Source: Treponema denticola (GTDB lineage Bacteria; Spirochaetota; Spirochaetia; Treponematales; Treponemataceae). From it: a DNA stretch of 64,000 nt. How positions within the stretch are numbered: the first letter of the stretch is position 1; every line of letters begins with the position of its first letter. Position numbers and translations under genes: made by a program. The DNA lies in assembly GCF_024400535.1 (NCBI RefSeq), contig NZ_CP038800.1, positions 248,001 to 312,000 of the forward strand. Direction: 5' to 3'. Shown piece after piece: positions 1-8,177 of this stretch. The notes beneath the pieces were generated by a model that was not told the DNA's origin, did not search any database, and saw only the letters and a program-made list of their open reading frames with translations.

Positions 1-124
1 ACATAGCAGGTACAGCACGGTTAATCTGATACTTATCAGCCTTCGTAAGAGGCGACCATGTAAGAATATAGTGAGGCTGATTTTTAAATATCTTCTTTAT
101 AATTACAGGTTCCATGTCAAACAT
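1..124 (-). CDS. N-terminal fragment of an unidentified protein
   Basis: Only the first 41 codons of a leftward gene are inside the window, beginning MFDMEPVIIKKIF and running off the left edge without a stop. I do not recognise the family. A TATAAT box on the minus strand (136-131) lies 6 bases upstream of the ATG at 124, and no Shine-Dalgarno sequence precedes either this ATG or the in-frame ATG at 115. The transcript may therefore be leaderless. The start is uncertain between 124 and 115. Confidence 0.5.
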   Translation of the reverse strand, partial: MFDMEPVIIKKIFKNQPHYILTWSPLTKADKYQINRAVPAM

Positions 125-166
125 GAGTACATTATACTATTTTTTGATTAAAATTGCTATAAGGCC

Positions 167-195
167 TTGTCAAACTTTGTATTTTTTGATATACT
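167..195 (+). promoter_or_regulatory. Promoter of the tRNA-Cys gene
   Basis: A TTGTCA box (167-172) and a TATACT box (190-195) are separated by exactly 17 bases, a good sigma-70-type arrangement. Transcription would start near 202, about five bases before the mature tRNA 5' end at 207. Confidence 0.7.
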
Positions 196-206
196 AACGA
201 TAATTT

Positions 207-278
207 GGCGCCGTACCCAAGTGGTAAGGGACAGGTCTGCAAAACCTTCATTCATCAGTTCGATTCTGATCGGCGCCT
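207..278 (+). tRNA. tRNA-Cys (anticodon GCA)
   Basis: The acceptor arms GGCGCCG (207-213) and CGGCGCC (271-277) pair perfectly, followed by discriminator U (278). The T arm ATCAG-TTCGATT-CTGAT is canonical, and the seven-base anticodon loop CTGCAAA gives anticodon GCA, which reads cysteine codons. CCA is not encoded. The first anticodon-stem pair (C-T) is mismatched as I align it. The gene stands alone between its own promoter and terminator. Confidence 0.93.
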
Positions 279-306
279 TTTCCATTTTTTAGTTTTTTTT
301 CATAAT

Positions 307-338
307 GGGAACCTCCTCAAGAGGTTCCCCTCCTTTTT
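307..338 (+). terminator. Rho-independent terminator after tRNA-Cys
   Basis: GGGAACCTC (307-315) and GAGGTTCCC (321-329) form a perfect 9-bp stem with a five-base loop, followed by TCCTTTTTT on the plus strand. The minus strand has no U tract after the stem, so it mainly serves the tRNA gene, not the convergent traB-like gene. Confidence 0.75.
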
Positions 339-373
339 TATAGCCCGTTTAGCCGTTTTATTGCCTCAACTTT

Positions 374-1564
374 TTATTTGATTAAATTAGCTATAAGGGC
401 AGGAACAGTTATAAATGTTCCTATCGAGCTTCCAAGCGAAGAAAGAATAAAAACAAGAAGAACCTTTGTGATTCTATTTTTATACCAGCCGGATATTTTT
501 GCTGCATCATTTGTAAGGTTTTCCATATCTCTTACCTGAGGTTTTTTTGCCCAAGCCTGTACAAGGCCTGAAATCATTCCTATACCCAAAAACGGGTTTA
601 TCGTTGTAAATGGTGCTCCTAAAAATGAGGCGAGAATAGCGAGGGGATGGCCGAGTGCAATAAGAGCTCCTATCGCTGCGAGGCCTCCGTTCCAGAGTAC
701 AAAGGATAATAGCATTTGACCGGTTTTTATGCCCCCCCCTCTAAAAAAACCTAGAACAATCAAGCCTATTATAATTATAGGAAATATCCAAGAGGCAATC
801 TTACTTCCTGTGCTTTTCGGCGGAATTACTTCAATGTCGGATACGTCTGTTGTTTTTGTACCTGCTTCCAGTTCTTTTATAAATCGTTCCGTTCCGGGAA
901 GATGGCCGGCTCCTAAGACAGCCACAATTTTTTTACCGCTGCTTTCCCAAATTTTTGATGCAAGATAGCGGTCTCGCTCGTCTATTAAGACGCCTTTTAT
1001 GTTCGGAAGATATTCGGCCATTTCCTGCATCATGTTATCCATTGCACTTTGATTTTTTAATTTTTCGATTTCGGCTTCTTCAAGTTTTTCGTTTGAAAAT
1101 GCTGCACTTAAAAGGGTTGCCAATAGTTTTGATCTTCCCCAGCCGCGGTTTTTTGCCCAAGCTCGTTTTAAGGTCGTATGAATTGGGCGGTCGACCATTT
1201 CGGTTTTTATGTTTAGTTCTTGAGAAACTTCAATTGCGGCCTTCATCTCATCGCCGGGTTTTACGCCAAGGTCGCTTCCAAGTTTTTTTTGAAAAGAGGC
1301 TAGAACCAGATTTGCAAGGAGTAAAAAGCCTTTCCCCTCCCTTAATACTTGGGAAATATTTATTTGTTGCCAAGCATCTTTTGAGGTTAAGGACTTATAC
1401 CTTACTTCATCCAATTCTACACATACACAATCGGGGTTTTCTTCCCTAATTGTAGATTCAACATCATTGATACTTTCTTTAGAAACATGGGCCGTTCCTA
1501 AAAGAATAATTTCACGGTCTTTTAAAAGAATACGCTTTAAAGTTTTTTCGTTATTTTCGTCCAC
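374..1564 (-). CDS. TraB/PrgY-family membrane protein
   Basis: This 396-residue protein has the N-terminal TraB/GumN-like domain, with GTAHVSKES near residues 23-31, CVELDEVR near residue 47 and GAGHLPG near residue 217. About four hydrophobic segments fill residues 260-395. Family members such as enterococcal PrgY are membrane proteins proposed to act as metal-dependent peptidases or pheromone inhibitors; the substrate here is unknown. The start is GTG at 1564 with AAGGAAA upstream. The first 14 bases overlap the end of the DHH gene, so the two are co-transcribed and probably translationally coupled. Confidence 0.85.
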   Translation of the reverse strand: MDENNEKTLKRILLKDREIILLGTAHVSKESINDVESTIREENPDCVCVELDEVRYKSLTSKDAWQQINISQVLREGKGFLLLANLVLASFQKKLGSDLGVKPGDEMKAAIEVSQELNIKTEMVDRPIHTTLKRAWAKNRGWGRSKLLATLLSAAFSNEKLEEAEIEKLKNQSAMDNMMQEMAEYLPNIKGVLIDERDRYLASKIWESSGKKIVAVLGAGHLPGTERFIKELEAGTKTTDVSDIEVIPPKSTGSKIASWIFPIIIIGLIVLGFFRGGGIKTGQMLLSFVLWNGGLAAIGALIALGHPLAILASFLGAPFTTINPFLGIGMISGLVQAWAKKPQVRDMENLTNDAAKISGWYKNRITKVLLVFILSSLGSSIGTFITVPALIANLIK

Positions 1565-2534
1565 AGTTATTTCCTTGTTCAGAATTAGCTAACTTAATGA
1601 TAGAGTTTAAAAATGCGGTTTTACCGCAGTATCTTTCTGCATCTATTGCTCCTCCGGCCATGTGTGCATGACCGCCTCCCGAACCCATGTCTTTTACTGC
1701 TTCTTGAATTAGCCAGCCTGCATCAAGGTTTTTATCACGGCTTCGTGCGGAGAGTTTATATTCAGGGCCGTCTGTTTCTATTACAATAACAAAAGAAATA
1801 TCTTTTATCCAAATTAAAAAATCGGCTACAACCGACAAAATAGCTCTTGAGTAGTCTTCACTTAATTCTACAATTAAGAAATTATCTATGCGTAAATAGT
1901 TTGTAAAGGCCTGTCCTATTTCTTCGAGGTCGCAGATGTTTATGGTCGTTTTAATCATTTGATATGTTTTTTGCACATCCGATTTAAAGTAGAGTTCGTA
2001 ATAAGCATCCAGATCAAGTTTACTTACACCTCTGGATAAAAAAGCCGTATCCAGCTGTATACCCGCAATCATTGCCGTCGCAGTCATTCCGTCATATTCT
2101 TTTCCGGATTCTTTCCAATAAGACCAAATAATGGAAGAACAGGCTCCGATTCCTACTCTTATATCCGTATAAGCTGCCGTAGACTGAATTCTTTCAGGAT
2201 GATGGTCTATTACAGCTTTTAAGATACCGCCTACATATTTTACGGTTCCCTTAAAAGGAGAGCCGTCTACAATTACAACTTGGTATTTTTTTAAATCTTC
2301 TATTTCATCAAGTTTTAAAAGCGGGTGGTCTAAATATTCTACAAATTCTATTAAAGATAGACTTTGAATATGACCGCCGTAAGCAATCTCTACTTTGTAG
2401 CCGTAAGTTTCTAAAAGTTTTAAAAGAGCATAAGCGGCACCCAGGGCATCATGATCGGGAAAATCATGAGTCTGTACAAGTACCGGTTGGTCTTTGCTTA
2501 AAACCGAACAAAGTGTAGATAATTTTTCTTCCAT
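1551..2534 (-). CDS. DHH/DHHA1-family phosphoesterase (NrnA-like)
   Basis: This 327-residue protein has the DHH motif series: PDHDALGA near residue 26, VIVDGS near 88, AVIDHHPER near 108 and GIQLDTAFLS near 158. It ends with the DHHA1 nucleotide-binding signature GSGGGHAHMAGGAI near residues 283-296. NrnA-type members use two Mn ions to degrade short oligoribonucleotides, pAp or cyclic dinucleotide breakdown products. I infer a nanoRNase or pAp phosphatase role, but other DHH members such as exopolyphosphatases cannot be excluded. AGGATTAATT precedes the ATG. It lies directly upstream of the traB-like gene. Confidence 0.82.
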   Translation of the reverse strand: MEEKLSTLCSVLSKDQPVLVQTHDFPDHDALGAAYALLKLLETYGYKVEIAYGGHIQSLSLIEFVEYLDHPLLKLDEIEDLKKYQVVIVDGSPFKGTVKYVGGILKAVIDHHPERIQSTAAYTDIRVGIGACSSIIWSYWKESGKEYDGMTATAMIAGIQLDTAFLSRGVSKLDLDAYYELYFKSDVQKTYQMIKTTINICDLEEIGQAFTNYLRIDNFLIVELSEDYSRAILSVVADFLIWIKDISFVIVIETDGPEYKLSARSRDKNLDAGWLIQEAVKDMGSGGGHAHMAGGAIDAERYCGKTAFLNSIIKLANSEQGNNCGRK

Positions 2535-2603
2535 AATTAATCCTAAAGTAAACTAAGGAATAATATAACATAAAAAAAAGTGTTTTTCAATCGGCCGGTA
2601 TTT

Positions 2604-4478
2604 TTATATTAACAGCTTTTCAATTTCCTCTTCCTTATAATATTGAGCTTGGGCATTCCAGAGCTCATGGTATTTACCTTCTTTGTTTTGAAGAAGATCA
2701 TCATGGGAACCGTGCTGTACTAACTTGCCCTCATCAAAGACGGCAATCTCATCGCAGAATTTACATGAAGAAAGCCGGTGCGAAATGTAAACGGCTGTTT
2801 TGTTTCCGATTATGGTATCAAACTTTGAATAAATTTCAAATTCGGAAATAGGGTCAAGGGCGGCGGTCGGCTCATCGAGTATTATAAAAGGAGAGTCTTT
2901 ATAAATAGCCCTTGCCATAGCAATCTTTTGAGCTTCACCGCCCGATATTTCAACGCCTCCCTTTTCAAAATCATTGTAGAGGTATGTTTCGATGCCCTTA
3001 GGCATTTTTTTAAGCGAATCGGAAAAGCCTGAAAGGTTTAAGGCTTCTTCTACTTTTGCTTTATCGTAGTCTGTTGAAGAGGCTACATTTTGGGCAATGT
3101 TTAAAGCAAAAAGGTTAAAATCTTGGAAGACAACCGAAAAAATATCCAGATACTCATCGTAATCGAATTTTTTAATATCGATACCGTTAAGTAAAATTTC
3201 GCCTTCGCTCGGATCATAGAGGCGGGTTAATAATTTTACCAGAGTTGTTTTACCGCTTCCGTTCATGCCGACTATGGCAAGTTTTTTTCCTATCTTGAAT
3301 TTTAGATTGACATTTTTTAATGCATATTTTTCGCTTTGAGGATATTTAAAACTTACATTTTTAAATTCAAAATCGTATTCGTTGTCATCTCTTTTTTCGA
3401 TAGGAAGACTTCCCTTGTATTTTGTTTCTTTTAAGTTGATATAGCCTAAACAAAGATCGAAGAAATCACAGTTTGCTGCAATTTGATTATAAGCTCTTGT
3501 AAGACCTGCAACCGCAAAAACAAATTGAGTAACGGCTCCCGAATATTGAATTATATCTCCTATCTGAATGGCTCCGTAATAGGCCTTTATTCCCACAAAG
3601 ATATAGATTAAACCTAAACTGAACATGTTAAAAAAGATTTGAGCAAGCTGTGGAAAAAGGCTGAATCTTAAAAATGCGTTTACTATTTTTATTTGAAAAT
3701 CTTTTGAACTGGTAAAATATTCGTTATATAATTTTTTGTTGTACAGCCGTATATCTTTTCCTATTTTGTATTCCGGAGCAAGACTTACGGCATAACTGTA
3801 AGGTCTCATTTCTTCAAAGAGATTGTTTTTCATAAATGCATCTCTTTTTTCCAAAGCTCTTTTATTTATTCTTATACTTAAAACGGATATCAAAATAATA
3901 AAGAAAGTGAAAATACTGTTTTGAATCCATAAAGGTATTCCTAAAATCGGAGCATAAGATGTATACATTGGAATTGAAAGAATTAAGCCGATGATAAACA
4001 ACACAATATTTTGGCTAAGATTATGAATATTCATAAGCTGTGAAAATAAGCCGAAGCCTCCGTTATAATCCATGTTATACATTTTTTCCATTTCGATTTG
4101 CAGTTCGGCATCTTCGATAAATTCATAATCCATTGTGGTATTCTTTTTTGCTATTTCCATATTTCGAAGCTGCGTTAAATTTTCCATTCTAAAATAGGAA
4201 TTGTGCCCTATAAATTTTTCGCATAAGAATAATAATAAATTTATTGCAATGCTTATTCCTGCAAGCAAAAATAAGTGCTCTTTAGGTAAACCTTGTGAGA
4301 GAGCGTTTATAATCTTTTTAAGCATGTAGATATTCACAAAGGGACGCAAGCCTGTTACGATACCTATCAATGCATAATTAAAGCAAAGCCCCTTATCCAA
4401 AGTATTTAAAAACTTAATCGACTTAAAAAATGTAGAAATAATTTCTTTTGTTGTATGACCTTTTTTTTCTAATAACAT
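2604..4478 (-). CDS. ABC exporter half-transporter (pair 2, distal gene)
   Basis: An ABCB-type half-transporter of 624 residues: six-helix membrane domain (about 20-330), then an ATPase domain with Walker A GMNGSGKTT, an unusual signature ISGGEAQK in place of LSGGQ, Walker B FIILDEPTAALD and switch ISHRLSS. I chose the ATG at 4478 because GGGAGGAAACG lies just before it; the frame stays open upstream into the preceding gene. It is the last of four same-strand genes, 13 bases after its neighbour. The last ~170 residues are almost identical to those of the gene at 6333-8171, implying recent duplication or gene conversion. Substrate unknown; peptide or drug export is the usual family role. Confidence 0.9.
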   Translation of the reverse strand: MLLEKKGHTTKEIISTFFKSIKFLNTLDKGLCFNYALIGIVTGLRPFVNIYMLKKIINALSQGLPKEHLFLLAGISIAINLLLFLCEKFIGHNSYFRMENLTQLRNMEIAKKNTTMDYEFIEDAELQIEMEKMYNMDYNGGFGLFSQLMNIHNLSQNIVLFIIGLILSIPMYTSYAPILGIPLWIQNSIFTFFIILISVLSIRINKRALEKRDAFMKNNLFEEMRPYSYAVSLAPEYKIGKDIRLYNKKLYNEYFTSSKDFQIKIVNAFLRFSLFPQLAQIFFNMFSLGLIYIFVGIKAYYGAIQIGDIIQYSGAVTQFVFAVAGLTRAYNQIAANCDFFDLCLGYINLKETKYKGSLPIEKRDDNEYDFEFKNVSFKYPQSEKYALKNVNLKFKIGKKLAIVGMNGSGKTTLVKLLTRLYDPSEGEILLNGIDIKKFDYDEYLDIFSVVFQDFNLFALNIAQNVASSTDYDKAKVEEALNLSGFSDSLKKMPKGIETYLYNDFEKGGVEISGGEAQKIAMARAIYKDSPFIILDEPTAALDPISEFEIYSKFDTIIGNKTAVYISHRLSSCKFCDEIAVFDEGKLVQHGSHDDLLQNKEGKYHELWNAQAQYYKEEEIEKLLI

Positions 4479-4491
4479 CGTTTCCTCCCTA

Positions 4492-6270
4492 TTATTTTTC
4501 CGTATAATATGTTGACTGTATATTAAACATTTCGGCATACTTGCCGCCCTTAGCCATAAGGCTTTCATGGGTTCCCTCTTCGATAATTTTTCCGTCTTCT
4601 ATTAAAATAATCCTGTCACAAAATCTTGTAGAAGCCAATCTGTGCGAAATAAAGATTGAAGTTTTGTTTTGAGTCATTTTATTGTAATGCTCGTATATTT
4701 CACTTTCGGCTATCGGGTCTAGGGCTGCAGTAGGCTCATCCAAAATAAGGATTGGGGCATCTCTATATAAAACTCTTGCAAGCATTAACCGCTGGTTTTG
4801 TCCTCCCGATAAATCGACGGCTTCTTTTCTTGTACTTTTTACCAAATAAGTATTTTCTTTTTGAGGAAGTTCTAAAATAGTTTTTTCAAAGCCGGAGTCT
4901 TTTACTGCTTTTTGGAACTTTGTTTCATCATGTGAATCGGAAGATGCACATATAATATTTTTAATTGTTTCAGGAGGTATAAAGGTCTCTTGAAACACCG
5001 CTCCAAAAATCGGAAGGAGTTCATCTTGGGAATAGTCCTTTGTGTTTTTTCCTCCTATAAAAACATCTCCTTGAGTCGGGAAAAATAAATTCATAATCAA
5101 ATTGATGAGGGTTGTTTTTCCTGCACCGTTTACTCCGACTATGGCAATTTTTTCGTTTTGTTTAATATTCAAGTTAATATCTTTTAAAATAAGCTTATCC
5201 GATTCGGGATATTTATAAGAAACATTTTTTAATTCTATATTAAAAGAAACCGGCAGGGGTGCTCCCTTGCTTTTACGGTTATCATTACATGTGTCAAAAA
5301 AATTACGAAGATAATCCAGCTTTAGACTGCCTGTACGCAATTCGGTTATTTGGGTGGAAAGGGAAATAAGCCAATCAGAAAAACTTGTAATAATAGGAAA
5401 CAGGAAAACAAATTGGGCTATTCCGATTTTTCCTGTAAATATTTGAGTAATAAGATAAAAGTATGCAAGGCCGTCTCTGATAAATACAAAAAGTCCTGCG
5501 ATTAAATCGCCTAGAAAACGCTTGCCGCTTAATTTCCGCTCCCATCTTCTTCTTTCGTTGTTGTAGGTTTGATAGCTTTTAAAAAACCAATCGGACATTT
5601 TATATAGTCTTATATCTTTTGCATATTTATAATTGATACTCTTATAAGCAATGTAGTGCAGCTTACGGTTTACTCCCTTATTTTGTTCGGTTATCTTTTC
5701 ATCATAATTTGTTAGAAAAATTCCATAAAAATAATTTGTCAAAAATGAAATAAAGATGATTAAAATTAAAACAGGTTGTATATTGATGATTAATGGAGCA
5801 AATGCAATTATACCGAAAAGACTTGTTAAAAAATTTGCGGTTATATTTGCAGACTGTCCTGTAATAGCTATATCTCCGGCAATTGCTTCTATTGCAAGGT
5901 CGAAGCTTTGAGCAAAGGAAACTGCTGCCATTTTTTCATAATCAACCTTTATTGCGTGTTTACTTAGCTCTTTTGAAAACCTTCCTCTTTGCCTTTGCCC
6001 CTTCATTTCGAGCAGCCATTTTACGGTTTGTTCTAAAAGCACTGTAACGGCAAGAGCCATTGCTATTAAAAGAATTTTTAGCAGATAGGATTGAAGCTCC
6101 GTTTTATTTTGTAAACCCTCGATTACAGCCCTCGGTAAAAAAGCTTGCAGGTAAGGCATAAGTATTGCAATCGGTACACAGGCAAATATAAGTAAAAATA
6201 ATAGCTTGTCGGTTTCGGCCATGTTTTTTAGTAGATAGCCCCAATTCCGTAAAACACCTCGTTTTTTCAT
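4492..6270 (-). CDS. ABC exporter half-transporter (pair 2, proximal gene)
   Basis: A 592-residue half-transporter with an N-terminal membrane domain (about 25-310) and a C-terminal ATPase: Walker A GVNGAGKTT, signature LSGGQNQR, Walker B LILDEPTAALD and ISHRLAST. The signature is canonical, unlike the ISGGE of its neighbour, so the two probably form a heterodimer with non-equivalent ATP sites. It resembles the product of 8178-9974 throughout, including the N-terminal LKN(W/I)..LLK..(A/L)xTDK start, which makes 8178-9974 and this gene one paralogous set. It follows the 6333-8171 gene by about 60 bases. Confidence 0.9.
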   Translation of the reverse strand: MKKRGVLRNWGYLLKNMAETDKLLFLLIFACVPIAILMPYLQAFLPRAVIEGLQNKTELQSYLLKILLIAMALAVTVLLEQTVKWLLEMKGQRQRGRFSKELSKHAIKVDYEKMAAVSFAQSFDLAIEAIAGDIAITGQSANITANFLTSLFGIIAFAPLIINIQPVLILIIFISFLTNYFYGIFLTNYDEKITEQNKGVNRKLHYIAYKSINYKYAKDIRLYKMSDWFFKSYQTYNNERRRWERKLSGKRFLGDLIAGLFVFIRDGLAYFYLITQIFTGKIGIAQFVFLFPIITSFSDWLISLSTQITELRTGSLKLDYLRNFFDTCNDNRKSKGAPLPVSFNIELKNVSYKYPESDKLILKDINLNIKQNEKIAIVGVNGAGKTTLINLIMNLFFPTQGDVFIGGKNTKDYSQDELLPIFGAVFQETFIPPETIKNIICASSDSHDETKFQKAVKDSGFEKTILELPQKENTYLVKSTRKEAVDLSGGQNQRLMLARVLYRDAPILILDEPTAALDPIAESEIYEHYNKMTQNKTSIFISHRLASTRFCDRIILIEDGKIIEEGTHESLMAKGGKYAEMFNIQSTYYTEK

Positions 6271-6332
6271 TTTAAATTCCTCCGAATATTTTATATAGTT
6301 AAAAATCCTTATGAGCTTTTAAAAGATGTTAT

Positions 6333-8171
6333 TTATTTTAACAGCTTTTCAATTTCTTCTTCCTTATAGTATTGAGCTTGGGCATTCCAGAGCTCGTGAT
6401 ATTTACCCTCTTTGTCTTGAAGAAGAGCATCATGGGAGCCGTGCTGTACCAACTTACCCTCATCAAAGACTGCAATTTCATTACAGAATTTACATGAAGA
6501 AAGACGGTGCGAAATATAAACGGCTGTTTTGTTTCCGATTATGGTATCAAATTTTGAATAAATTTCAAATTCGGAAATAGGGTCGAGGGCAGCGGTAGGC
6601 TCATCGAGTATTATAAAAGGAGAGTCCTTGTAAATAGCCCTTGCCATCGCAATCTTTTGAGCTTCACCGCCCGATATTTCGATTCCGCCTTCTTCATAGT
6701 CTTGATAGAGATAGGTTTTTAAACCTTGCGGCATTTTTTGTAAAGCCTTTTCAAAGCCGGCTTTGGTTAAGGCTTCTTCCGCTCTTTTTTCATCATATTC
6801 CATCGAAGCTGAAATATTTTGTCCCAACATAAAAGAGAAAAGTTTAAAATCCTGAAAGACTACCGAAAATATATCCAGATACTCGTTATAATCATACTTT
6901 TGGATATTGATACCGTTTAATAAAATTTCGCCATCCGTCGGATCATAAAAGCGGGTGAGGAGTTTTATCAAAGTGGTTTTTCCACTGCCATTCATGCCGA
7001 CTATGGCAAGCCTTTGGCCTATTTTAAATTTTAAGTTCACATTTTGTAGAACATATTTTGAAGTTTTAGGATATTTAAAACCGACATTTTTAAATTCAAA
7101 CTCATACTCGTTATCATCCCGTTTTTCAATCGGAAGAGAGCCTTCGTATTTTCCGTTCGATAAATTAAGATAATCGAAGATGGTCTTAAAATAATCTTTA
7201 TTGGCATAAAGACTTGAAATCGACATGATGATAAGAGTTACGGCATCGGCAGTTAGTACTGCAATGCCCGTATACTGAACAATATCACCTAACTCGATAA
7301 GACCGTAATAGGCTTTGAATCCTGCATAAAAGTATACAAGCAAAGAAGAAAAAATTGTCATCAGTCCCGTTTGAACATTGCACTTAAATAGATTATGAGA
7401 CAGCCGTTTATAAAAATTTTTCACATTATTATTGGAATTTTTTAACACACTTGTAAGTAAATTATAATTATAAAGACGGGCATCTTTTCCCGATTTGTAA
7501 TCATCGTTAATATTCATATATGCACGAAGTAGTCTGTTAAAAAATACAGCATCCTTCTCAAACATTGCCTGCATTTTGGTATTAAATTTTTTGGAAGCCA
7601 GTATTGAAATAAGACTGAACGAAAAAAATAAAAGAATAAAAATCGTATTCCATAGCCAGTTGGCTATAGGAATAAGCTCCGATTGCATCGTAAAAAGATT
7701 TATGGAAAAAATTATTGCAAAAATAAAAGTCAATACCGAATTTATTATTGCACCGAAATGCCTGCCTACATGATAGATACCGTAATTTCCGAAGTTGTCA
7801 TATTCTCTCATCTTTGTAAGACCTAACTGAAGATCAGTGTCTTCCAAAAATTCGTAATCGAGTTTCATAGTTTTTTTATTTATTTCCATATCCCTTTTAT
7901 ACAGTATGATACGGAATCTGTTAGTTTGAGTCTCTTCTGAAAATCTTTTTATCAAGATTAAAACAAAGTTACTTATAAGGGCTATAAGACAGAGAAATAA
8001 TATTTCTTCTTTTGTTTTACCCTTTACAAAAGCATTGATGATGAGTTTTACCAAATAAAGGTTTATAAAAATATCGGCTGAACTTACAATTTGTTCTAAA
8101 ATCAAGGATGTAAATAAAACCTTATCCGTTTTATAAGAAAATTTAATAATATCTTTTATACCTGTTTTCAT
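6333..8171 (-). CDS. ABC exporter half-transporter (pair 1, distal gene)
   Basis: A 612-residue half-transporter: membrane domain at about 15-325, then Walker A GMNGSGKTT, signature ISGGEAQK, Walker B FIILDEPTAALD and ISHRLSS. The membrane domain has diverged from the paralogue at 2604-4478, while the C-terminal ATPase half is nearly the same, down to the shared end YYKEEEIEKLL. This pattern suggests gene conversion confined to the 3' part. It begins only 6 bases after the 8178-9974 gene stops, so the pair is tightly coupled. Substrate not inferable. Confidence 0.9.
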   Translation of the reverse strand: MKTGIKDIIKFSYKTDKVLFTSLILEQIVSSADIFINLYLVKLIINAFVKGKTKEEILFLCLIALISNFVLILIKRFSEETQTNRFRIILYKRDMEINKKTMKLDYEFLEDTDLQLGLTKMREYDNFGNYGIYHVGRHFGAIINSVLTFIFAIIFSINLFTMQSELIPIANWLWNTIFILLFFSFSLISILASKKFNTKMQAMFEKDAVFFNRLLRAYMNINDDYKSGKDARLYNYNLLTSVLKNSNNNVKNFYKRLSHNLFKCNVQTGLMTIFSSLLVYFYAGFKAYYGLIELGDIVQYTGIAVLTADAVTLIIMSISSLYANKDYFKTIFDYLNLSNGKYEGSLPIEKRDDNEYEFEFKNVGFKYPKTSKYVLQNVNLKFKIGQRLAIVGMNGSGKTTLIKLLTRFYDPTDGEILLNGINIQKYDYNEYLDIFSVVFQDFKLFSFMLGQNISASMEYDEKRAEEALTKAGFEKALQKMPQGLKTYLYQDYEEGGIEISGGEAQKIAMARAIYKDSPFIILDEPTAALDPISEFEIYSKFDTIIGNKTAVYISHRLSSCKFCNEIAVFDEGKLVQHGSHDALLQDKEGKYHELWNAQAQYYKEEEIEKLLK

Positions 8172-8177
8172 TTTATT

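Noticed and set aside
729-1449. Plus-strand open frames opposite the TraB gene
   Set aside because: They are antisense to a well-supported gene, have no ribosome-binding sites and encode low-complexity sequence.
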